DNA of 64,000 nucleotides from Styela clava (Eukaryota; Chordata; Ascidiacea; Stolidobranchia; Styelidae): NCBI RefSeq assembly GCF_964204865.1, contig NC_135256.1, positions 21,790,703 to 21,854,702 of the forward strand, read 5' to 3'. Shown piece by piece: positions 55,195 to 64,000 of this stretch (position 1 is its first letter; each line of letters starts with the position of its first letter). The notes under the pieces were generated by a model. It saw only the letters and a program-made list of their open reading frames with translations, ran no database searches and was not told where the DNA came from. The position numbers and the translations under genes were made by a program.

Positions 55195-56115
55195 GCCATA
55201 TAGTTTTGTTTTTTTATCAATTTAAAAAAAAACATCGTGTTTTCAAACAAGAGCTTGTTTTGAATCAATTTGAATACCCCTCGCATCGCCGCGACAAAAC
55301 GTTGCATCCTGGCAGCTGCACACGCAGCCGGAAATATAATTTTGAAAATGTAAGTAAAAATTCTTATTTTGATATTTACTTCTATTGCGCACATTTATCG
55401 CCACGTTTTTATCTCCACCAAAGTCATAAGATTTTAACCGGAATGCTTATCCGAGATATCAGAGAAACGTTTTGAGCAAGAAAAATCATGAAACTTAGCT
55501 CACGAGCCTACTACAAAAGCAATTAGATCAAGGGCAGCCTTCGGCAAATCGAGTGGGTTGCGATAATGAAGAATACCGGTATGCTTACATCGGCGGCAAT
55601 CTACTTATATAAACGATGAGAATCCCTGGCCTAGGCTATGCTAATTGTGAGAGTCCTCTGGTGCAAAGACGCCACAACTAGTTTGTTATGACGCCATAAT
55701 ATGGTTTTCGAGTTCATGTATTGGCATTTTTCTCATAAAATGAAGGTATTATTACGGTTCGGTCAATTTATGCTTAGCATACTTTGTTTTTAAGGTTGAG
55801 GTGATAGCGTGTTTCAAGGTTATACAAACTCATTTATTCGATCAAACTCATTTCAATTTTTGCAAAGTGGTTTCGTCGTAGCAGGGTCGAGTGAACTATA
55901 GCTTGAGAAGGTGTGTATGAACCTCCATCGATATTTGTAGCGTTTTGAAGATTTTATTGCAAATAAGAAGCGCTTGGCAAGTTTTTACATCCATCTTTCT
56001 TCAACCTATTTAATACAGAAAAATCAAACAGTACAGCCATTTTGAACAAAACAGGCAGAAAAAACTTGATTTAAAACAATTGTTTCAAAACAATTCTTTT
56101 TGAACAAATCGAATA
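55195..56115. repeat. Single inverted copy of the 736-bp unit with both shoulders
   Basis: Reverse complement of the array at 50716-53880, with one unit only: it begins with the right shoulder (ATCGCCGCGACAAAACGTTG) and ends with the left shoulder (AACAATTCTTTTTGAACAAATC). It is clearly more diverged than the array units are from each other. It shows what one complete unit looks like before expansion. Confidence 0.8.
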
Positions 56116-56233
56116 TACTTGGACAGCAGTATACCGATACTAAGTAATTTTATACCATACAATCAATGCTCACAATACAGTATGAATACACTCATACAAT
56201 GACATTGGGTATTAATAAAAAGAGAAAACGGTT

Positions 56234-58187
56234 GTCCACCTTACCAGGAGGAAACACTCTATGAAATAGCAAACAAAATATCGGAAGGAGTGATAAATTG
56301 GAATGATTTTCCCCTAATGGAGGTTTATAATGTTATTGGAACAGACAAATACTACAACAATAACAACAGACGACTTTAGCAAATATAGTAAATAGATAAC
56401 AAGCTGGATTTGCACTCGTCGTTCAGTACTTGGGTTCGATGTGTCACACTTCATATTTTACATCAACTAATGACGATGTGTCTGTCGGTCACTGTGCAGA
56501 GAATTTGAAGCGCTTTGCATGATATAAAAACCCGTCTGATTTATGATAATGCAATGCCTCCTTGGCATGAATCAAATACTATCCCGGAAAGTAGGACTAT
56601 ATTGATGAGAGCTGACAACATTTCATCAAATTAACATCATGACAATCGGTCGATTCAAATTGCGGAATTTAAGACAGCAATACGGAAAATGGCGTTATCA
56701 AGGACATGTAATAAGAAAATCACAATTTGCAACTTCTGATTTTACGAAAGCTTCAGTGTGTTGTTGTCGCTTATTGCCTCACTCTTATATGTACCCATGG
56801 ACACTCACACCCTGTCATCTGAGACGATTACAACAATGGCATCAACTGTGCAATTTATTAACGAGATAAATAAACGATTGACCATGAAATATAGTTCACT
56901 ACAATGGAGGCGTCACAACTCAAGACGATTTATTCAAAGAATGGTTCGACTATAAAAAATGAATTGCACGTGCATTGAACATGTAACATTATGCCAATAA
57001 GGAATTAATATGAGAAAGCTGTGACCTTCAAATGAAAGCTCTCCCAAAATAAATATAAAGAAATATCTATTGCTGTTAAACCAGGCGATGCCAGCAGCTG
57101 TCACATGCATCTATAACGTTCAAATATATCCTACAAATGCAACATTTGTTGTATTCTCAGTCATTATTACTAGTTTGCAAAAAAGTTATGTTGGTAATGG
57201 TAATCTTGCTTAATAGTTGGAGAAAGAAGCAATTTGTTTGCTAGAGATTCGCTCTAACGTTCAATGTCGACGAAAAAAGCTACCACATTCTAAATCCTCA
57301 CTGTGGAAATGCTGTTGCAGTTATTTGCTTAGTTTAAGTAGATTTATGTTGTTAAGCAACTACCCCTTTCCTTTGTTTTCTATAGATTTCAATCACAAGT
57401 GATTTATTATGAATTTTAGGAAAATCTTTGGTGCATAAATATGGCTTGGACAAGTGAACATCGTGCGTGTATTTATTGCGGAATGTTTTCTCACTAAATA
57501 AAGAATATGTAACCGAAAAGGTTCTTGCTAATAAATTCCTGAAGACCAGTGTTGAAGCTCAATTTCATTTTGTCATTAAGCACACTTGATACTGGGCAGA
57601 AGGTAGCCCTAGAAAGATACGATAAACGCGAGCGAGTAACAGTGTGACGTGCAATTTTTCAAAATTTTGTTTCTTTTTTGATAGAAGGAAACTGCAATTT
57701 CGGTTACTTCTGCTCGATATGTGCAGATGCTGCATGATGTCAAAACTCAAAAGTCTTGGAGAAAATGCAACGATATGATTTCAACTATATGGACGAAGTG
57801 CACAAACGGCAATAAAAATCAACAGACATTTTGGAAAGACCTTTACAACGCATATGGTTTATTTGTATGGGGATATGGGAGGATCAGCACGTTTGCTTGA
57901 CCTTTCACCGTGTGGTTATTTTCTATGACGTTATATTAAGAATGTTGTGTACTAGCAACGACCAAGACCATTGATGAACTGAGAGCTGCCATTTGCACGG
58001 GAAATTACATTGGAAAATATCTTTAGGATGTGCTTACAAATGACAAAAAATTATTGCAGCTGTATGGGGCCATCGGGAAGACGTTGTTTTAAAAATGTAG
58101 TTTACATAAAGTGGCAATCAAAAGCTTTCGTAAGAGTGTAATAAGAATGTAACAAAGACTCATCTATTTTAAAAGTATACTCGGGAT
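56234..58187 (+). pseudogene. Duplicated block B1 with broken ParB-like copy and mariner-like tail
   Basis: This is the second copy of 37483-39300. The ParB-like frame lacks its first ~25 codons. It reads YQEETLYEIANKISEGV then KYYNNNNRRL before a stop, so it is dead, though its NNNRRL box keeps both arginines. At 57860-58100 the mariner-like tail (TIDELRAAICT, then AVWGHREDVVLKM) is likewise broken by stops. A hAT element interrupts the block at 58188. Confidence 0.75.
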
Positions 58188-58378
58188 CAGGGCTTCCCAA
58201 ACTAGGGGCCGCAGCCCTGGAACGGGCCGCGAAACGAATTTTAGGGGCCGCAAAGAGATCACCAATTTTACACAAAGTATCATATCTATTGTACTTTTCC
58301 AGACTCTTGATTCGAAATACAATTATTAACAAATAATGTGAAACAAAAATTTTACGATTCCTAATGAACACATCATCA

Positions 58379-59764
58379 TACTGTGTAAATAAGACAGTGT
58401 CTTCAATTTTATTTCGAAAATAACACTAGGGCTTATTTTCGGAATAGGTAGAGAATAACGAGATTTTTTATTATGCCAAATATGAATTAGGGCTGGGCAT
58501 TTTCGAATACCTTGTGATTTCAGAATCGAATCGAATAATATTTTTCGAATCTTGAATACTTGAAAATATATAATTGTAAGCGATTTTATTATAGTAATTG
58601 GTCCTCTCAACAAATGAATTACCTAAGACATAGAATAAATCACCCAGATAGATTACTCAGATAGATTACCCAGATAGATAGCTCACACAGAATAACAAAC
58701 ACGTTTTATCGATAACTCACTACAGAAAATAGTCATATGTTGGAATTTCGTTGAAAAAATATGACTCCAATGAAAATACAATTGGGGAATTCCCCTCCAC
58801 CATTAGCGGAAAGACAAAAACAAGATGGCGGCGATTCGAAATTTAGCTCTGAACCGATTCGAATAATTTACTATTCGATTCGATTCAAATATTCGATTCG
58901 AAATGCCCAGCCCTAATATGAATACGGATTTCCATTACTTATAAATAGCACGTCTTCATTTAAAATAACTGCTACATATAGATTATTAACCATTTAAAAA
59001 GTAGAAATTTCCTGAGTAGAACTTTCTTGCTATCGACTAGGACTTCATTGTATTGTGACGGCATGGTACTTATCTGGAATTATTCAAACTTATCATAAGA
59101 CAGCGGTTTGTGTGACGCCAAATTATCACGAAAAAACTCATGGCGCACCTACACGAAAAATATGCTGCCTGATAATAAAACACAATTTTCAATTTTGTCA
59201 TTGTTAATATTTACTTATCTTATCTCTGCCTGGTTTCATATGCCCTCCAAAAATATGCTCAAGTTACGACTACCCGTGAAAATACGTATTGATACCTTTC
59301 AATAAAAGACTTTTTTTTTGCAATGAGTTTCATATGAAGGAACAAACAAAACATAACGACAGTCAGTGAAATCATACTTAATTGGCCTTGGTAGAAAAGT
59401 CTGTTTCATATAAAAACGAAATCGCAAAGGGGATAGGAGTCCGCTACGCTTTTTGAACCAAGAAAAATAATCTTTATCTACAGAAAACCGAATTTTCAGA
59501 ATTAAACTTTTTTATTGTAACACCATCACAGGTAAGATCGATATAATCTTCCCCTTTTTCTGTAAAAGTAGAAGATATGGGTTGTTTGAAAGGTTCACGA
59601 ATCACGAAATTTTGCGACGTCCTAGCAAAATTGAAACGACGCACTTCCGCGGGATTAGGTCAAGAAAATTTGGGCTATCGACTAAGTCTTTTTTAAAAGG
59701 GAGCGCTTATATTAAAATAATTTCTAAAATTCAGGCTTGGTTTTCTTTTCGGGGAAACACAGTA
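58379..59764. mobile_element. Nested TACCGTGTTTCCCC-family element
   Basis: The left end TACTGTGTAAATAAGACA is diverged. The right end TTTTCGGGGAAACACAGTA and the inner words GGGCTTATTTTCGG and GCGCTTATATTAAAAT match the family. It is larger than its relatives because it carries another insertion and one arm of a long inverted repeat. Confidence 0.6.
58488..58915. mobile_element. 428-bp MITE with TTCGAAT-rich ends (8-bp TSD)
   Basis: The ends TAGGGCTGGGCATTTTCGAAT and ATTCGAAATGCCCAGCCCTA are inverted and flanked by exact ATATGAAT (58480-58487 and 58916-58923). The 8-bp duplication suggests hAT. One end of the same family lies at 11715-11772. Confidence 0.82.
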
Positions 59765-60289
59765 GAATCACCGCGCTTGCACAACAATGTATATTCTGAT
59801 CGAAAGACCCGATTTGCGTGTGCTTGCATAACAATGCCGGCTTTAATAATTGTTAAGCTAGCGGTTCCCGAAGGCGATTTGCTAAGTGAGCCTCAAAATT
59901 TATAACATATTTTATTTATTCTATATGTTTTATTGTTTCTCATTGTTGCAAATGATGTGTATACGAATCAAATTCATTTTGCTGTTCTATGATGTGTACG
60001 CTTTGTTACGTCGGGTATCCTAAATGCTGCAATTTCGTAGGCTGCAGTTTATTCATTTGCTGAACATGAGAGATTTGTTTAGCATCTTAGAGAAAAACCA
60101 GGCAGAGATAAGATAAGGACATATTAACGATGACAAAATTGAAAATTGTGTTTTATTATCAGGCAGCATATTTTTCGTGTAGGTGCGCCATGAGTTTTTT
60201 CCATGATAATTTGGCGTCACACAAACCGCTGTCTTATGCTAAGTTTGATCAATAGGAGTGAATAATTCCAGATAAGTACCATGCCGTCG
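59058..60289. repeat. Widely spaced inverted repeat, ~175-195-bp arms
   Basis: Arms 59058-59232 and about 60093-60289 are near-perfect reverse complements (GACGGCATGGTACTTATCTG, AAGACAGCGGTTTGTGTGAC, AAATATGCTGCCTGATAATA). The left arm has a ~10-bp deletion. The loop is about 860 bp. Confidence 0.85.
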
Positions 60290-60640
60290 GTGGCCAGACA
60301 TTGTAATTCATCATTTAGGCCTGCATAAACAAACATTGAGCCAAGGCTGGACTTGCTATGCAGCAAAAAGTATTCGCACCCGTTACACTGAATAATTAAG
60401 TAACTTTAATCTGAATAAATATGTGCTTGTTTTTGTAATTGAGTAGGCCTACTAAAAGTTGAGATATAGCTGTGTCAATAAAACATCAAAAATGCATATT
60501 TCGAGCTGTTTAGCATTATTAGCGCGAACGAGGGCCGCGGTAAATCTCAATATATTAAAAGGGGCCGCGAGCTCAAAAGTTTGGGAAGCCTGGTCTGGCT
60601 TGAGAGTGGTCAACGGGGATGCGATTTCCTGATTATGAAA

Positions 60641-60954
60641 GTATACAGAATAATGTATATGCGGTCGCAAAAGTATATATATATATATGGCTAGCATTCA
60701 TATGCTCACTTTTTTAATAATGTGTTTATGATTGTCCAGGCGATTACGACTTGAATTTGTTTATTATAAATAAAATTATCCAAAACCTGGTACCAATTCC
60801 AATAAAATGGAATAAGCTTTTTAAAGAGATATTGGGGGTGTTCCTTGTACGTTTGGTTAACTGGTCATTACATATTATAAAATGGTACATAAAGTCGATT
60901 GTATACAGCGGAAAAAAAGGGTTAAATAAATTTTTTCTCGAAAACAAATATAAG
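60641..60954. other. Junction segment between blocks B1 and B2
   Basis: About 315 bp that has no counterpart at the matching place in copy A, where slc5a7 and its flanks occupy about 9.1 kb. It includes a short (TA)n run at about 60677-60690. I found no slc5a7 exon remnant in it. Confidence 0.5.
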
Positions 60955-63900
60955 ATTAGGAGGTAATCTAGTCCAATTAGGTATTGTTGTATTGAAGTAG
61001 CTTGAAAGTTGAACAACGTGAAAAGCGAACGATTGATAGTTCAAGAGCGATGCTATATTGTAATCAGGGTGAAGGGCGTTTCAAGTTTATATACAACTTA
61101 GAGAGTTAATATACCCATATAACATTTTAAAACGAATATTTTTTCAAGGCATATAAAATTTGCAGTACCGACTAATGCCAAATTGACGTTTTTTTCTGCG
61201 TTCCTTACATGGCCCAAAAAGTACCAACCATACATCTGCAGCAGCTAACGCACAGCATCTGAGTGCTATTGTCTGTTTCTTTAGAATGAATTTCTGAGTT
61301 CATTGGAACATCGTTTCCATTCTACAATATAGCAAAGAAAAGCATTATACTTTTGATGCGATCAGTCAAAAGGATCTCGAGCTAAAATGACCCTGTATCT
61401 AAATGTCTTACATTTGTGCAAGACAAATTGATCTGAATAATGGTGTCCGAAAACAAGTCTGGGATTTGTCGTTCGTATGACCATGTATCAGACATTCATT
61501 CATTATTTGAACTTTTTTTTGACAACTCGTAACATTTCATGTAGAGCCCCTGTCATCGATGATAGATTATATGTGAATGATCTTCATTAGCGAAAGTAAT
61601 TCGAGAGATACCAATTAACGTCTTGCTATAATTTGAGCAGCATATTGTTACATGATTTCATCTTACATCTCATATTCAAAATCGTGGCTTTATCTGCAAA
61701 TCTCCAGCAATGAAACACAACGCCAATGACAGGATAGGCTTTACATATTTATCCCGGGGGAGAGGAAAGCCGATAAGACGGCTTAATCATATGGCGAACC
61801 ACGGCCTCTCGTCCGGTTACCAGGCCGGGTATGGGATTAGTTAGCCAGTTATTTGTTTTTTCGGAAGCATGGACTTGATGGTGGAGGAAGCCGTAACCGA
61901 CCAGCGGTTACGTGAACCACCCTACGGTGGTGAGGAGTCCAGCAATTCTCTCGCACATGATCATCCCCGCATGGGATTCAAACCTGCAAACCCACGAAGG
62001 GTAATCAGAGATGCGGTGGCGAGCGTATTCCTAACGCTTAGCACGATGCACCACACCGCCGAGCCCTAGTATTTCATTCTTGTGACTTTGGCGCTTTCTT
62101 TCAAATATATAGTTGAACCTAGTTGAGTTATATCGCATTCTTCTTTCACTGAACGAATGCTTCAATAAAGAATTCGTTCAAATATTCAGCTACTATCCAA
62201 ATATTCGTATCGCATTGTATCGGGGGGTGCTGTCTTATTTTGAATTGGGTAAACAAAAGTTTTCAGCTGATGGAATTTACAAAATTATGGCGTCCAAATT
62301 TCATCAAAAATTCATCGGCATACCCTTTGAAGTAGAACTTCGTAAATAAATCGTCAAATTACAACTCATGTAGAAAATGTTATCTTTGACCTAACCAACT
62401 ATTTAAATATCAGGTGACTTTAGATAGGCGACCTGAAAAATAAATGACACATATGGCAGTTATTTCATAATAGTTTTGTTAGGTTTTTTGGTCTCGTTAA
62501 AAGATAAAAATAAGCCATTTTTAAATTTTTTCTATACTTTTAAAAGCGTTTCATAAGCGTCCAATATATCCAGATCTTGACTCATTACGCTGCGCCTCAA
62601 AAGTAGGCACAAATTAGACTACCAATATATAATGACAGTGATAAACGATTTCAAAACTGTCGGAGCAAATCAGATTACCGTTGTTATATTGGACAATATA
62701 GTCTGCTAACAAAAGATTACCTCCATGAAATATAGCCCCACTCACAAGAACTAATTTGTCATCGAACCTTGTATTGTAACCTTGAGTACGAAGTAGAGCT
62801 ATGGGTTGTTTGCTAAATTCAGGTTGTTGTTGGTATTGTAATTGTTGTTGGGAAGTCCGTAACGAATTGACCAATCCATTACAAACTTTCAGTCCTTAGA
62901 GATGGAATATGCCTCTAAAAGGCTTCTACTGATATTATATTTTTCAAGTTTTCACGGACCCAATATTTCCCCAAATATTTTGGCGTTTCATTGTATATAA
63001 TTAAAAAAAATACTCTTTTCATTGTGTAATGTTATACTCAATTGCCTCCGTTTTACCTGTCCGTCAAACTTTTCTGCAAACTCCGTGCTCGTACCGGTAC
63101 CGTGCGATCGTGCACGTATATTTGATTATTGCTATGTTATATTATGTTATGCACAAATAAAAAAGAGCGAGTTAATGAATAAATCAATCAATGACGCATG
63201 TATAAAATATTCTCTGCATGAAATTTTATTTTCTTAGTATATTTTAGAATTACTTTAACAATTTTTATACGGTGTTTTTTACTTTATACACTCCGAATAA
63301 CGCTGTGATATGTGTTACGGACTAAAGTTGTCCTTCCTAAAATAGTATAGACTTGGCAAAGCTGGGTTATTGGTTGGTTTCTTGCCTTGTTATATGGCCA
63401 TATATTGTTATCTATGCTTATCCTATTTGTTATAATGGGACAAAAAACAGGTCACCTAATTTTAAGTTTCAACGTAAATCAGTTTTGCAACTTTCGCAAT
63501 CACTTCGATTTGATATTTTGCTGTTGATTTGGCGAGAGGAATGTTCAGCGAATCTATTTTTATTCAATATTTTAGGCACTCTCGAATCAGGTATCCGGAA
63601 CGTTCACCTGCATGGCTGACTAACCTTCTCTGGAAAGAAGGAGCTACTTTTATTTTAACTCAATGGTATTGTTAATTCGTGTTTCCCAATGATCTTGTGT
63701 ATGCTTTTTGTATATCTTATGTTTTGTCATTACTTCACGAAAATATAAACTAACATTCAAACATAACACGGGTGCAAGTTTCGCTCAGCCAATTCCTTGT
63801 CATAGAATTATCATTTAGTAATTATCAGACCGTAAATTAATATGTGTTCTTGTTTTGTTTATGTTGCTATGCCGAGACAGAAGCTGTGACGCGGCTGAAA
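60955..63900. repeat. Duplicated block B2
   Basis: This is collinear with 48384-50574 plus 54324-54497. It lacks the 50575-54323 element and so preserves the empty site (about 63580-63595). It carries a SINE at 61737-62067 that copy A lacks, plus small extra segments at about 63440-63555 and 63615-63770. Confidence 0.85.
61737..62067 (-). mobile_element. tRNA-derived SINE, copy 3 (best preserved)
   Basis: Minus orientation, about 330 bp. The tRNA-like head contains GGCTCGGCGGTGTGGTGC and CTAAGCGTTAGGAATACGC, with a B box of GGTTTGAATCC. The body has GTAACCGCTGGTCGGTTACG, and the tail is GGGATAAATATGTAAAG. It is absent from the matching position in block A2 (about 49165). Open frames through it are incidental. 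Confidence 0.8.
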
Positions 63901-64000
63901 GTATTATCGACCGTTTGTCGACCGCTAGCCCTGTACCGGTAGTCTGCTTTTCCTTTCCGGCTCTTTGATTGTTTTAACATTCCTCGGTTCATTCTGAAAG
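63901..64000. other. Window end, nothing recognised
   Basis: Short unassigned sequence beyond block B2. Confidence 0.3.

Larger units (their letters stand above)
58188..60592. mobile_element. hAT element hosting two further nested elements
   Basis: The ends CAGGGCTTCCCAAACTAGGG and AGTTTGGGAAGCCTG have GGGGCCGC subtermini. It splits block B1: the sequence before and after it is continuous in block A1 (about 39240-39300). Flanking 8-mers agree at only about 5 of 8 positions. Inside lie 58379-59764 and, within that, 58488-58915. Confidence 0.75.

Noticed and set aside
61869-62069. 66-codon frame as a protein
   Set aside because: It is antisense to the SINE at 61737-62067 and recurs in the SINE copy at 26.75 kb.

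Overview
This is a eukaryotic, AT-rich, very repeat-rich window. Its genes have GT-AG introns, and one of them is a high-affinity choline transporter, so the source is an animal. Compact genes beside a dense mix of hAT transposons, two intronless genes and a 5'TOP ribosomal protein gene would fit a repeat-rich invertebrate such as an ascidian. That placement is inference and I cannot name the species.

Layout. 1-345 (-) holds a broken, LINE-like coiled-coil reading frame, followed by a SINE. 2332-10925 (-) is the ribosomal protein gene rpl8: five coding exons, a predicted 5'TOP leader exon, and a second degenerating copy of its last exon. Two large hAT elements lie in its introns. 11-24 kb is a transposon graveyard with hAT elements, LINE fragments, a Mutator-like foldback and a remnant of a Cys-rich mobile-element protein. 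24562-25614 (+) is an intronless cdca7 homologue and 28797-30143 (+) an intronless MFSD8-like lysosomal transporter. 30788-31873 (-) is a small two-exon gene I assembled by hand. It encodes 113 aa that resemble the ParB/sulfiredoxin domain. Intronless relatives lie at 37411-37755 and, broken, at 56.24 kb. 39647-47622 (-) is a complete nine-exon slc5a7.

Large-scale structure. The two flanks of slc5a7 (37.48-39.30 kb and 48.38-54.50 kb) reappear in the same order and orientation at 56.24-58.19 and 60.96-63.90 kb, but without slc5a7 between them. Copy A carries a hAT element swollen by a tandem array of ~736-bp units, whose empty site is visible in copy B. Copy B carries a SINE whose empty site is visible in copy A.

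How the genes relate. They do not form one pathway. Expected roles are cytosolic translation (rpl8), recruitment of HELLS to chromatin for DNA methylation (cdca7), lysosomal transport (MFSD8-like) and choline uptake for acetylcholine synthesis (slc5a7). The most original material is the hidden ParB-like gene family, the rpl8 terminal-exon duplication, the slc5a7-less duplicate and the tandem arrays inside hAT elements. All alignments were made by eye.
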